64,000 nt of DNA from Tabrizicola_A sp965284335 (GCF_965284335.1 NZ_OZ260076.1); one strand, 5' to 3'. Positions 52,336-61,397 are shown, counted from the stretch's first letter. The notes: generated by a model from the letters alone, not told the origin. Numbers and translations are program-made.

Positions 52336-55056
52336 ATGCGATTGCGTCCCCGCCAGAAACTTTTTGTAGAGCGCAGCCTGGCTGCGCTCGCCACCCGCTC
52401 CAACACGCTTGGGATCGCGCCAACGGGCTGCCATGCAGCTGGTACGCCGATCCTGATGTTCGATGGCAGCACAAAGCGCGTGGAGGATATCGATGTTGGC
52501 GATGTGCTCATGGGCCCGGGCAGTGCCGCGCGCCATGTGCGTGAACTGCATCGCGGTCGTGATCAGATGGTCGAGATCCGGCCCCTGAAGGGCAGCCCTT
52601 TTGTTGTAAATTTGGGTCACATTCTCACCTTGGTGCGGACGAATGATGGCATGCCCGCAGGTTGCCGGAACCGCGATGGCGAGTTGGTGGACATCAGTGT
52701 CGCCGATTGGCTGGCCGCTTCCGACCATTTTCGGCATCTTCATAAACTTGTGCGGATGCCCGCGGACTTTCCTGAGCGCGCCACCCCGGACCTCGATCCG
52801 TATCTTCTGGGCATCATCCTGGGCGATGGCAGCATCACCAACTGCGTGTCGGTGACCACGCCGGACATTGAGATCGTTGAAACGCTCTATCGCTCCGCGG
52901 CGCAGATGGGGTTCAGGATCCGATGTGCCCAGCTGCCCGACAACGCGGCCAACACTTATTTCCTGGTCGATGATCGGTCACAGGGCAACGCACCGATCAA
53001 CCAGCTGCGCGCCCTTGACCTCTTCGGCAAGAAATCTGCGGAGAAATTCATCCCCGACGCCTACCGGCTTGGGTCGCGCGCCATACGCTTTGCCATGCTG
53101 GCAGGTCTCCTTGATACCGATGGCCATTTGATGAATGGCCGCTGTTTCGAGGTCGTCAGCAAGTCTCCCCGCTTGGCTGCTGATGTGGTGTTCATCGCCC
53201 GCAGCCTCGGGTTTCTGGCGAGCATTGCCGAGAAGGAAGTGGGTGGGCAGATCTATCTGCGCGTCCATATCTCTGGCGATCTTGATCAGATCCCGACGCG
53301 GGTGCTGCGCAAACAGGCCCCACCCCGCAAGCAGAAAAAGAACGTGCTGCGCTGCGGCTTCACTGTCCATGCTGTCGGCGAGGGAGAGTATTTCGGGTTC
53401 ACGGTCGATGGCGACCACCGTTACCTGATGGGGGATTTTACCCTCACGCACAACTCGGGCAAGACCATCATGCTCTCGGCCGTGGCGGGAGAGCGCATTG
53501 GCGAGACTGACGCCAAGGCCTGCGTACTGGCCCATCGCGATGAGCTGACCGCGCAGAACCGCGAGAAGTTTAGTCGGGTCAATCCGGGCCTGACCACCTC
53601 CGTGGTTGATGCCACAGCCAAATCATGGGCGGGGCAGGTCACCTTCGCCATGGTGCCGACGCTCACCCGCGAGCGCAATCTGGCTGCCATGCCGAAGCTG
53701 GACCTTCTGGTCATCGATGAGGCCCATCATGCGGTGGCCGACAGCTACCGGCGCATCATCGACCATGTGCGCGATTCCAACCCGGATGCGCGCATCTTCG
53801 GGGTCACGGCCACGCCGAACCGCGGCGACAAAAAAGGCCTGCGCGCGGTATTTGACAATGTCGCCGATCAGGTACGTCTGGGCGAGTTGATCGCCTCGGG
53901 GCATCTGGTGCCACCGCGCACCTTCGTCATCGACGTGGGCGTGCAGGACAAGCTCAAGGCCGTGCGCAAGACCGTGTTGGATTTCGACATGGCCGAAGTC
54001 GCCGAAATCATGGACCGCGCGCCGATCACCGAGGAGGTGATCCGTCACTGGCAAGAGGAAGCGAACGATCGGCCTACGGTCGTCTTCTGCTCCACCGTGG
54101 CGCATGCGGCGCATGTGGCCGAGGCTTTCAACGCGGCTGGTATACCGACCGGTCTGATCCATGGCGATTTGCCCGGAGAGGAGCGGCGCAACATTCTGGC
54201 GGCCTTCGCCCGCGGCGAAATCCGCGTCATCACAAACGTGGCGGTGCTCACGGAAGGCTGGGACCATCCGCCCACCTCCTGCGTCGTGCTGCTGCGCCCC
54301 AGCTCCTACAAATCGACCATGATCCAGATGGTGGGCCGGGGCTTGCGGACTGTCGATCCCGCCGAGTTCCCGGGCGTGATCAAGACCGACTGCATCGTGC
54401 TGGATTTCGGCACCTCGAGCCTGACGCATGGCACGCTGGAGCAGGATGTTGACCTCGACGGCATCACTGGAACCGGTGAGGCCCCGACCAAGACCTGCCC
54501 GGAATGCGCAGCAGAAATCCCGCTTGGCTGCCGGGAGTGTCCGATTTGCGGCGAAACACTGGTCGATGAAGATGACGATCCCAAGAGCCAAGAGGCAACG
54601 GACGGTGATCTGTCTGGCTTCGTGATGACGGAAATCGACCTCCTGAAGCGCTCAAGCTTCTCCTGGGTTGACCTCTTCGGGTCCGAGGACGCGCTGATGG
54701 CCACGGGCTTCACGGCTTGGGGCGGCATCTTCTGGTATCAAGGCCAATGGTATGCGGTCGGCGGTCGCAAGGGCGCCCAGACCCGACTTCTTGGCATCGG
54801 CGAGCGTTCTGTTTGCCTGGCGCAGGCGGACGACTGGCTCAATGAGCATGAGACCGACGAAAGCGCCTTCAAGACCCGTGGCTGGCTCAGCCAACCCGCC
54901 ACCGAAAAGCAGCTGCAATATCTCTCGGCTGCCGCGCGCAGCGACTATGGCCTGACCCGCTACAAGGCCTCGGCCTTGATGACCTTCACCTTCAACAAGC
55001 GCGAGATCCGCGGGTTGATCATGCAGGCGGCGCCCGGCGCGCGGGAGGCAGCATGA
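52336..55056 (+). CDS. Superfamily 2 helicase interrupted by an intein
   Basis: 906 residues: a 564-residue helicase plus a 342-residue intein (residues 32-373). The spliced Walker A would read APTG|SGKT. Other motifs are VIDEAHHA (II), FGVTATPNRGD (III), TVVFCSTVAHA, ITNVAVLTEGWDHP (V) and QMVGRGLRT (VI), the pattern of DEAD/DEAH Rad25-like phage helicases. A zinc-ribbon-like CPECAAEIPLGCRECPICGE follows the core. The C-terminal part (ATEKQLQYLSAAARSDYGL) is an accessory domain. Unless spliced, the P-loop is broken. It overlaps the next gene by four bases. Confidence 0.93.
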   Translation: MRLRPRQKLFVERSLAALATRSNTLGIAPTGCHAAGTPILMFDGSTKRVEDIDVGDVLMGPGSAARHVRELHRGRDQMVEIRPLKGSPFVVNLGHILTLVRTNDGMPAGCRNRDGELVDISVADWLAASDHFRHLHKLVRMPADFPERATPDLDPYLLGIILGDGSITNCVSVTTPDIEIVETLYRSAAQMGFRIRCAQLPDNAANTYFLVDDRSQGNAPINQLRALDLFGKKSAEKFIPDAYRLGSRAIRFAMLAGLLDTDGHLMNGRCFEVVSKSPRLAADVVFIARSLGFLASIAEKEVGGQIYLRVHISGDLDQIPTRVLRKQAPPRKQKKNVLRCGFTVHAVGEGEYFGFTVDGDHRYLMGDFTLTHNSGKTIMLSAVAGERIGETDAKACVLAHRDELTAQNREKFSRVNPGLTTSVVDATAKSWAGQVTFAMVPTLTRERNLAAMPKLDLLVIDEAHHAVADSYRRIIDHVRDSNPDARIFGVTATPNRGDKKGLRAVFDNVADQVRLGELIASGHLVPPRTFVIDVGVQDKLKAVRKTVLDFDMAEVAEIMDRAPITEEVIRHWQEEANDRPTVVFCSTVAHAAHVAEAFNAAGIPTGLIHGDLPGEERRNILAAFARGEIRVITNVAVLTEGWDHPPTSCVVLLRPSSYKSTMIQMVGRGLRTVDPAEFPGVIKTDCIVLDFGTSSLTHGTLEQDVDLDGITGTGEAPTKTCPECAAEIPLGCRECPICGETLVDEDDDPKSQEATDGDLSGFVMTEIDLLKRSSFSWVDLFGSEDALMATGFTAWGGIFWYQGQWYAVGGRKGAQTRLLGIGERSVCLAQADDWLNEHETDESAFKTRGWLSQPATEKQLQYLSAAARSDYGLTRYKASALMTFTFNKREIRGLIMQAAPGAREAA
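52429..53454 (+). other. Intein (342 residues) with LAGLIDADG endonuclease
   Basis: Block A starts at Cys32 (CHAAGTPILMFDGSTKR, then the VGDVLMGPG strand). The block B His is in NLGHILTLV. The DOD endonuclease motifs are LLGIILGDGSI and AMLAGLLDTDGHL. Block F is FGFTVDGDHRYLMGDF, and block G ends THN before Ser (+1). Cys1, penultimate His, terminal Asn and +1 Ser are all present, so splicing should work. Insertion is inside the P-loop between Gly31 and Ser374. The DNA coordinates are the codons from Cys to Asn. Confidence 0.92.
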
Positions 55057-55481
55057 GCCATGTCGCGCAAATGCAATCCCCGCCCACAGAGGCTGCGGAT
55101 CGCCCGGGCTTTGATCGCCTCTGGCATCCGCGCGGCACGCCCTGCGCCGTCTGCACATCGCGCACGCGCGGCTTTGGCTGGTTCGATCCGAACAAGTCTC
55201 GCGGCAAACGCACATACCGCTGGTTCTGCTCGATGCAGTGCCAGTCGGCCTTCACCAGCAAAGCGAAAAGAGGATTGAGCATGGTCGATTTCACCGAAGA
55301 GGAAACCCAGGCGCTGCCCGCCGTGATGTGCGCGCTGGCGCCCGAAATGGAGCGGATTGGCTGGGATCGGACTCTGGGCCAGCTGACCCGGAATGACATG
55401 CACCGGCTGATCGTGGTCACCGTCGAGGCCTTCCGCAAGGAGATGTTCGAGATCGCCAGCCAGTCGGAGGTGCCCTTCTGA
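55053..55481 (+). CDS. Zinc-binding-like phage protein (DUF6511-like)
   Basis: 142 residues. Paired Cys (CAVCTSRTRGFGWFDPNKSR and WFCSMQCQSAF) suggest a treble-clef zinc finger; the surrounding GFGWFDP matches DUF6511 proteins of phages. The second half (MHRLIVVTVEAFRKEM) is a helix. It overlaps both neighbours by a few bases. Confidence 0.65.
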   Translation: MSHVAQMQSPPTEAADRPGFDRLWHPRGTPCAVCTSRTRGFGWFDPNKSRGKRTYRWFCSMQCQSAFTSKAKRGLSMVDFTEEETQALPAVMCALAPEMERIGWDRTLGQLTRNDMHRLIVVTVEAFRKEMFEIASQSEVPF

Positions 55482-56248
55482 TGCTGGATTACAACCACAC
55501 TCCCAGCTTCGCCGACCGGGTCAATGAGACCATCGACGCCGCGATCACATCCGAAAACGCCACCCGCGCGCCCCGTGACTATCTCGGCGGCTCACGCCTT
55601 GGCCATGCCTGCGAACGCGCCCTGCAATTCGAGTTCACGGCCACGCCGAAGGACGATGGCCAGGACTTTTCAGGCCAGGTTCTGCGCATCTTCGCCATTG
55701 GTCACGAGTTGGAGGAGCTTGCCATCCGCTGGCTGCGCAGTGCGGGTTTCGATCTTTACACCCAAAAGGGCAACCGACCCGATGGCGGCCAGTTCGGCTT
55801 CTCCGTCGCCGGCGGCCGCATCCGGGGCCATGTCGACGGCATCATCGCCGCTGGCCCAGAAGGCTTTGGTCTGGCCGTTCCCGCGCTCTGGGAATGCAAG
55901 ACGATGAACGCGAAGAACTGGCGCGCCTGCGTCAAGGATGGCGTGATCAAGTCCAAGCCCGTCTATGCCGCCCAGATCGCCGTCTACCAGGCCTATATGG
56001 AAGCGCAGGTGCCCGGGATATCCGCCAACCCGGCGCTCTTTACCGCGATCAACAAGGACACGGCCGAGCTTTACCACGAGCTTGTGCCCTTCGACGCCGA
56101 GTTGGCGCAGCGCATGTCGGATCGCGGTGTGCGCATCCTGCGCGCTACGGATGCGGGTGAATTGCTGCCTCGCGTCGCCTCCAATCGCGACTTCTTCGAA
56201 TGTCGGTTCTGCGCCTGGGCTGAGCGCTGTTGGGGGCTGCCCACATGA
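55481..56248 (+). CDS. PD-(D/E)XK nuclease, Cas4/RecB-like with Fe-S cysteines
   Basis: 255 residues. The nuclease motifs are GHELEELAIRW, GHVDGIIAAG and the E-x-K motif WECKTMNAKNW, followed by the QxxxY helix YAAQIAVYQAYM. Four Cys, one at GHACERAL and three in CRFCAWAERCW, are placed like the iron-sulphur cluster of Cas4 and AddB. Such phage enzymes resect DNA ends in recombination. The start ATG overlaps the previous stop and the stop overlaps the next start (ATGA). Confidence 0.88.
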   Translation: MLDYNHTPSFADRVNETIDAAITSENATRAPRDYLGGSRLGHACERALQFEFTATPKDDGQDFSGQVLRIFAIGHELEELAIRWLRSAGFDLYTQKGNRPDGGQFGFSVAGGRIRGHVDGIIAAGPEGFGLAVPALWECKTMNAKNWRACVKDGVIKSKPVYAAQIAVYQAYMEAQVPGISANPALFTAINKDTAELYHELVPFDAELAQRMSDRGVRILRATDAGELLPRVASNRDFFECRFCAWAERCWGLPT

Positions 56249-58665
56249 CCGATGCCCCGAAAGACCCGCCTGTACCGACCAAGACCCCCGATACGCCCGA
56301 CGCGCCCAAGGAGACCGCCATGACCGATGATCACGATGACCGCCCAGAGACGCTGGAGCCACCGAAGGAAAACCTGATCCATTTCAATCCGTGGCGCGAT
56401 TTCAACGATGCCGCGCCCATGGGTGATGTGTTTGGCGACGAGCCAGATCCTGAGCAGATCGCCCAGTTCATGGAGGTGGTCTTCGGCTATTGCGACGGGC
56501 TGATCCCGGTGCGCAGCTTCATCGACAAGGGCCAGGGCATCGATGGCCGGCCCCATAACATCTGGATCGAGGCTGGCGCAAACACCACTGACAAGATGGC
56601 CACTTTCGCCAATTGGGCAGCGCGCGAAGGCGCGGCCGTCTATGTCATCCCTGGCACGGTTGCGGCGAGCGGCCAGGCCAAGGCTGCCGACATCCTGCAG
56701 ATGCAGACGGTGGTGGTCGACATCGACACGGGCGACATCGCCGCCAAGCGCGCCCATCTCGAGCGCCATCTTGGCCCAGCCAGCATGGTAGTGGAAAGCG
56801 GCGGCGTCACGCCCGAGGGCCAGCGCAAGGCGCATGTCTGGTGGAAACTCACGGAGCCCGCCGAAGGCAGTGACATTGCGCGCGTGACGCGCCTGCGGGG
56901 CGATATTGCCGCTAAGGTTGCGGGCGATATGCATTTCCGCTCCGCCCACCAGCCCATCCGCGTGGCAGGCTCGGTCTATTACAAGAACAATCTCAAGACC
57001 CAGGTCCAGATTGTCGAATTCAACCCGGACCGCGAACGCGACCTCGGTGAGTTCATCGAGGCAGTGGCCGACATGCCGCCCGCGCCGGGCGTCAATCTGG
57101 CCCCCGATTTCTCCGCGCCGGACAAGCCACGCGTGGATGAGGTGCTGGTCACGCCGGTGCGTGAGGGCGGTCAGGATGACTGGTCGCGCTTCGAGGGCGC
57201 CTCGGCCGCCATCGGGTATTTCATCCGCATGGTCCATGAAGGGCGGCTGTCAAAGGACGAAGGCTGGGAGGCGATCTGCGGCTATAATGCCGCCATGCTG
57301 CGGCCCCAGTGGTCCGTCGAGCGGCTCAAGCGCGAATCCGAGCGTCTCTGGGCGATCCATGTCGAAAAACACGGGCCGCCCGTCATCCGGCTCGACAGCG
57401 CGGCGCCCGCCCCAGACGAAATTCTCGCCTTCACCCTTGGCGCGCTGCTGGATGACATAAGCCCGATGCCGGCGGATATCATCGCGCCCCGCGTGCTGAC
57501 GCCTGGTGGGCTGCTGGTGCTGGGCGGTGCACCCAAGGTCGGCAAAAGCGACCTGCTGATCTCCTGGCTCGTGCATATGGCGGCCGGCCAGCCTTTCCTT
57601 GGCTTCACGCCACCAAGCCCGCTGCGGATCTTCTATCTGCAGGCGGAGATCCAGTATCACTATCTGCGCGAGCGTATGCAGCAGATCACCCTGCCGCCGC
57701 GTCTCTTGGCGGCTGCCCGAGACAATCTGGTGGCCACGCCCAAGCTGAAGATGCTGCTCGACACCGAGGGCAGTGTTCATGTGGCCCAAGCTATCCGGCG
57801 CGCCTTTCCGGCCGAGCCCGTGGACATCATCTGCATCGACCCGATCCGGAACCTTTTCGACGGCGGTCCTGAGGGCGGCGGCGAAAACGACAACGCTGCG
57901 ATGATGTTCTTTCTGAAGGACCGCGTCGAGGTTCTGCGCGATCACATCAACCCCGATTGCGGCGTGATCCTCGTCCACCACACCAAGAAGCTCAGCAAGC
58001 AGCAGGTCAAAGACGACCCGTTCCTTGCCCTGTCTGGCGCGAGTGCCCTGCGCGGGTTCTACACCTCAGGGCTGATCCTGCACCGTCCAGAGGAAGACAA
58101 CTCGCAGCGCAAGCTGGAAATCGAGCTGCGCAACGGGCCCGCGCTCGCGGCGAAGATCATCGACAAGGTCAAAGGTGAGTGGGTCGAGATCAACCCGATG
58201 AACGAGCGGCTGGTCCGTCAGGAGGTCGGGGCGAAGCACGATGCCGAACGTGACCGCAAAGGCGATGTCATCTGCGGCCTTTTGCACGAGGAGGCCCTTC
58301 AGGGCCGGATGTACACCATGACCTTATTTGCCGAGACCTTCGAGAATACCGCAGGTTTGGGCGGGCAATCGATCATCCGCGAACGGCTGAACGTGCTGAC
58401 CACGAAAGGCTACGTGAAGTTCGTCCGCGGGGAAGCAGCGACGGCGCTGGACCTCGCGACCGAACGCAGCAAGTACGGCTATCTTTGCGTCGAGGCCATG
58501 CGCCTTGCGAACAGCCGGAAGCATATCGATCCCGACACAGGGGAGATCACCTCGGAGCTGATTGACGTGCTTCCCAGTCATTACAAATGCCCCCAGACCG
58601 GCGCCGTGCTGCCTGTCGAAAACCCGTCCGTGTGGATCTATCGGGACACGGAGGAGGCACGATGA
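56245..58665 (+). CDS. Primase-like (AEP-type) domain fused to a RepA-type AAA helicase
   Basis: 806 residues from the ATG at 56245, overlapping the nuclease stop. The N-terminus is acidic and Pro-rich. A primase-polymerase-like domain has the metal pair VDID (Asp159, Asp161), then GQRKAHVWWKL, then HQPIRVAGSVYYK. The ATPase has Walker A GGAPKVGKSD (residues 427-436), Walker B IICIDPIRNLFDG and VILVHHTKK. The C-terminal part is a winged helix. It should prime and unwind phage DNA. Its stop lies next to an iteron-like cluster. Confidence 0.82.
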   Translation: MTDAPKDPPVPTKTPDTPDAPKETAMTDDHDDRPETLEPPKENLIHFNPWRDFNDAAPMGDVFGDEPDPEQIAQFMEVVFGYCDGLIPVRSFIDKGQGIDGRPHNIWIEAGANTTDKMATFANWAAREGAAVYVIPGTVAASGQAKAADILQMQTVVVDIDTGDIAAKRAHLERHLGPASMVVESGGVTPEGQRKAHVWWKLTEPAEGSDIARVTRLRGDIAAKVAGDMHFRSAHQPIRVAGSVYYKNNLKTQVQIVEFNPDRERDLGEFIEAVADMPPAPGVNLAPDFSAPDKPRVDEVLVTPVREGGQDDWSRFEGASAAIGYFIRMVHEGRLSKDEGWEAICGYNAAMLRPQWSVERLKRESERLWAIHVEKHGPPVIRLDSAAPAPDEILAFTLGALLDDISPMPADIIAPRVLTPGGLLVLGGAPKVGKSDLLISWLVHMAAGQPFLGFTPPSPLRIFYLQAEIQYHYLRERMQQITLPPRLLAAARDNLVATPKLKMLLDTEGSVHVAQAIRRAFPAEPVDIICIDPIRNLFDGGPEGGGENDNAAMMFFLKDRVEVLRDHINPDCGVILVHHTKKLSKQQVKDDPFLALSGASALRGFYTSGLILHRPEEDNSQRKLEIELRNGPALAAKIIDKVKGEWVEINPMNERLVRQEVGAKHDAERDRKGDVICGLLHEEALQGRMYTMTLFAETFENTAGLGGQSIIRERLNVLTTKGYVKFVRGEAATALDLATERSKYGYLCVEAMRLANSRKHIDPDTGEITSELIDVLPSHYKCPQTGAVLPVENPSVWIYRDTEEAR

Positions 58666-59084
58666 AACACGCCGTTCTGCCTTCCAAAATCTGGGGTCCA
58701 TGTTCCGAAATCTGGCCAGATTTTGCAAAATCTGGCTCCCGTGCAAAATCTGGAATCTGGTTTTTTATATTATCTATCAGCGGGTTGAGGGCACGATGCC
58801 AGATTTCGGAAGAGGGTTTGCGAAATCTGTCCCGAAATCTGGAAATCTTCAATGAAATCAGTGGCCTGTGCCAGATTTCAGATTTCAGAAAAATCCCCCC
58901 TAAAGGGGTAGGTGACCTCCCCGCTGTAGGCGGGGGAGGCCACCACCTACCCCTGGGCAATCTTCTCGGGCCGAAGTTCCGGCCCGCGAGCAATCCGACG
59001 ACGGCGGCCGGTACCGCCAAGCATCAACCGCCGCCGTCTTCCACCCCAAGCAGCCAACCAGAAGAGGAGACCACCCATGGCTGA
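58662..59084 (+). CDS. Doubtful frame over the origin-like repeats
   Basis: A 140-residue frame starts at ATG 58662, overlapping the primase stop, and runs to 59084. The first half translates the AAATCTGG repeats (KSGSRAKSGIW), and the second is Pro/Ser-rich. Composition suggests it is mainly a by-product of the repeats. Kept with low confidence because the start position fits the operon style. Confidence 0.25.
   Translation: MKHAVLPSKIWGPCSEIWPDFAKSGSRAKSGIWFFILSISGLRARCQISEEGLRNLSRNLEIFNEISGLCQISDFRKIPPKGVGDLPAVGGGGHHLPLGNLLGPKFRPASNPTTAAGTAKHQPPPSSTPSSQPEEETTHG
58687..58885. repeat. Iteron-like AAATCTGG cluster, putative phage origin
   Basis: Eight exact copies of AAATCTGG or its complement are at 58687, 58708, 58716 (complement), 58728, 58746, 58799 (complement), 58835 and 58871 (complement). 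Near-copies are at 58753, 58823 and 58878. Two head-to-head copies form the palindrome AAATCTGGCCAGATTT at 58708-58723. An AT-rich stretch at 58761-58779 (ttttttatattatctatca) lies among them and could be a DNA-unwinding element. The cluster follows the primase-helicase gene directly. Confidence 0.65.
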
Positions 59085-59610
59085 CCCGACTCTGTCCGGC
59101 ATCGACGCCGGCGCAACCCCCAAAACGATACTGCCGGAGCGCGGCCACACAATCCTTGCCCTCGACCTCGGCACCACCACAGGCTGGGCGCTACGAGGCT
59201 TCGATGGCCTGATCACCAGCGGCACGACCAGCTTCAAGCCCGGACGCTATGACGGCGGTGGCATGCGCTATATGCGCTTCACAAACTGGCTGACGGAGTT
59301 GGACCGACTATCGGGGCCGATCGAGGCGATCTATTTTGAAGAAGTGCGTCGACATGTTGGAACGGACGCGGCCCACGTTTACGGTGGGCTGTTGGCTGTT
59401 CTCACCAGCTGGGCCGAGTTGCGCGGCGTTCCCTACCAGGGCGTCCCGGTGGGCACCATCAAGCGTTACGCCACTGGCCACGGCAACGCACCCAAGCAGG
59501 CCATGATCGATGCCGCCCGCAAGCGCGGTTTTAGCCCCGCCGATGACAACGAGGCAGACGCCATTGCCATTCTGCTGTGGGCCATCGAGACGCGAGGAGG
59601 GCTGGCATGA
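59077..59610 (+). CDS. RuvC-like Holliday junction resolvase
   Basis: 177 residues, RNase H fold: the first Asp in ILALDLGTTTGWAL (Asp30), Glu in AIYFEEVRRHVGTDAAHVYG, and the C-terminal acidic pair in DDNEADAIAILLWA. Phage homologues cut branched intermediates before packaging. ATG at 59077 follows GAGGAGACC. The stop overlaps the next ATG (ATGA). Confidence 0.87.
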   Translation: MADPTLSGIDAGATPKTILPERGHTILALDLGTTTGWALRGFDGLITSGTTSFKPGRYDGGGMRYMRFTNWLTELDRLSGPIEAIYFEEVRRHVGTDAAHVYGGLLAVLTSWAELRGVPYQGVPVGTIKRYATGHGNAPKQAMIDAARKRGFSPADDNEADAIAILLWAIETRGGLA

Positions 59611-59819
59611 TGGGTATGCGATTTCACCCGAAAGGCTACGGCGGTCATCGCCGCGACCCTGATCAGGTCAAACGCGACGGCTGGCATGAGCAGGGTCTGC
59701 TCGCCGTTAGCATCCATGACCATCGGCTGACCTGGCCCGAGCGTGAACTGGTCGAACAACTGGGATCGAAACTCTACGGCAAACGCCATCAGGCAAAGGA
59801 GGTGCGCCATGGCCGATGA
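59607..59819 (+). CDS. Small phage protein, unknown
   Basis: 70 residues: HPKGYGGHRRDPDQVKRDGW then HEQGLLAVSIHDHRLTWPER and the tail SKLYGKRHQAKEV. It is basic and His-rich. Its end overlaps the next gene by 11 bases. Unknown. Confidence 0.6.
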   Translation: MMGMRFHPKGYGGHRRDPDQVKRDGWHEQGLLAVSIHDHRLTWPERELVEQLGSKLYGKRHQAKEVRHGR

Positions 59820-60234
59820 TTGGACACGGGCCATGGTGGCCGACCGGCTGGAGCTCGCGGCCGAGGTTATGAAATCTCTGCCGCCCGTGCGCCCGCAAGG
59901 GTATTTCAACGCCTGGCCGGATTACGCGTCCAGCTTCGGCGATCAGGTCGGCCAGGAGCCGCGTCTGAAAAAGCCGCTGCCATCGCCGCGGATGATGACG
60001 GAGGCTGACGAAGCCATGCTGTGGCTACGATGGGTCGACAAGGACATCGGCCAGATCCTCTGGGCGCGATCCAATCGCTGGCCCTGGAAGAAGGTCTGCT
60101 GGCATTATGCAATCAGTCGGCCCACCGCCCGCCGGCGGTACGAGTATGGTCTCGCAGTGATCGCCTTGCGCCTGAACGGCAAGACCGTGCAGCGCAAGCG
60201 GTCGATGGAGTTCGTGATCGGGCAGACCGTGTGA
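59809..60234 (+). CDS. DUF6362-like phage protein
   Basis: 141 residues from the ATG at 59809, preceded by GGAGGTGCGCC. The C-terminal half (RWVDKDIGQILWARSNRWPW, then HYAISRPTARRRYEYGLAVI) carries a helix-turn-helix and matches the DUF6362 proteins at the end of such phage early operons. Function unknown; possibly regulatory. Confidence 0.75.
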   Translation: MADDWTRAMVADRLELAAEVMKSLPPVRPQGYFNAWPDYASSFGDQVGQEPRLKKPLPSPRMMTEADEAMLWLRWVDKDIGQILWARSNRWPWKKVCWHYAISRPTARRRYEYGLAVIALRLNGKTVQRKRSMEFVIGQTV

Positions 60235-60268
60235 TGGAGAGTTGCCTCTGCCATTTGCGTTGAAGTGC

Positions 60269-61330
60269 TTACGGAAGCGTGTACCAGGTTGTTCGCCCGC
60301 CACCTTGCCGAATCAGATAACCCTTTTCGACGAGTTGACGCAGCTGCTGTTTAAGCGTGTTGCGGCTGGCGCCCGTGAGCTTGATGATGTCACCCATGCC
60401 GACACGGCCATGCTCACGGGCGTGATCCAGAATTCGCAGCGACAGTTCTGGCAGACGCGGTAGTACGAACTTCTCACGCTCAACCTTGGTGGCCAGCCGC
60501 TTCATTTGCTGTTGTAAGGCGCGCAGGAAGAAGATCAGCCATGGTTGCCAGTTCGGCGCCCCGCTGCGGATCGAGCCCTGGGTTTGCCTCAGCGCAAGGT
60601 AATAGCCCTCCTTGCTCTGCTCGATCACACTTTCGAGCGAGCTGTAGGGCACATAGGCATATCCTGCCTGCAATAGCAGCAGCGTGGTCAGGATCCGGCT
60701 GAGCCGCCCGTTGCCGTCCTGAAAAGGATGAACTTCTAGAAACACGACGGTGAACACCGCGATCACTAACAGCGGATGCAGCCGTCGTTGTTCTTGCTCA
60801 GATGTCAGCCAGCCGACCAGTTCGGTCATCAGGCGGGGAGTGTCAAAGGGTGTCGCGGTTTCGAAGACGATGCCGATTTGCTTACCGTCCTCATCGAAGG
60901 CGGCAACGCTGTTCAAGGATGTCTTGTAGTTGCCGCGATGCCATGCATCCTTCTCGCTGTAGACGAGTAGGTCGCGGTGCAACTGCTTGATGTGGTTTTC
61001 GGTGATCTTGAGGTCTTCCCAAGCGCGGAAGACGAGATCCACTGCCTCGGCGTAGCCGGCCACCTCCTGCTCGTCGCGTGTGGCGAAGGATTTGATTTCC
61101 AGATTGGCGAGCAGCCGCTCGACGTCCCGATCTGTAAGCTTGCTTCCCTCGATGCGTGTTGATGACCCGATGCTTTCGATGGTGGCGACGCGCCGCAACG
61201 CCGAAAGCCGCTCGGGCGCCAGCGTTCCCAGAGCGCGCCACGCGCCCTTGAATTCGTCGATCTCGGCAATGAGCGCCAGGATTTCCGGCGTGATCAGGAT
61301 CGTGTCGGTATTGATCGGGGACTGTGCCAT
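60269..61330 (-). CDS. Fic family protein (AMP-transferase)
   Basis: 353 residues from the ATG at 61330; an upstream in-frame TTG adds six. The catalytic Fic motif is HPFQDGNGRLSR. The N-terminal STRIEG fits the inhibitory motif S/T-x3-E-G that blocks the ATP site in class II Fic enzymes. The C-terminal winged helix (MGDIIKLTGASRNTLKQQLR) may regulate its own transcription. Targets are unknown. It faces the phage operon and has a repeat-rich promoter. Confidence 0.92.
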   Translation of the reverse strand: MAQSPINTDTILITPEILALIAEIDEFKGAWRALGTLAPERLSALRRVATIESIGSSTRIEGSKLTDRDVERLLANLEIKSFATRDEQEVAGYAEAVDLVFRAWEDLKITENHIKQLHRDLLVYSEKDAWHRGNYKTSLNSVAAFDEDGKQIGIVFETATPFDTPRLMTELVGWLTSEQEQRRLHPLLVIAVFTVVFLEVHPFQDGNGRLSRILTTLLLLQAGYAYVPYSSLESVIEQSKEGYYLALRQTQGSIRSGAPNWQPWLIFFLRALQQQMKRLATKVEREKFVLPRLPELSLRILDHAREHGRVGMGDIIKLTGASRNTLKQQLRQLVEKGYLIRQGGGRTTWYTLP

Positions 61331-61332
61331 AC

Positions 61333-61397
61333 CCAAATATACACCCAATTACGCCTATTTAGCAATGCCATTTTGACGCCCAAATACGCCCAAATCG
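61333..61397 (-). promoter_or_regulatory. Four CCCAAATA-type boxes upstream of fic
   Basis: CCCAAATA at 61333 and 61380, CCCAATTA at 61345 and CCCAAATC at 61390. Spacing of about 10-12 bases within pairs puts the boxes on one face of the helix. They cover the likely promoter and start region of the Fic gene and suit binding by its winged helix. Confidence 0.5.

Noticed and set aside
58687..58885. CRISPR-like or transposon-end repeats
   Set aside because: The unit is only eight bases, occurs in both orientations and at irregular spacing; iterons fit better.
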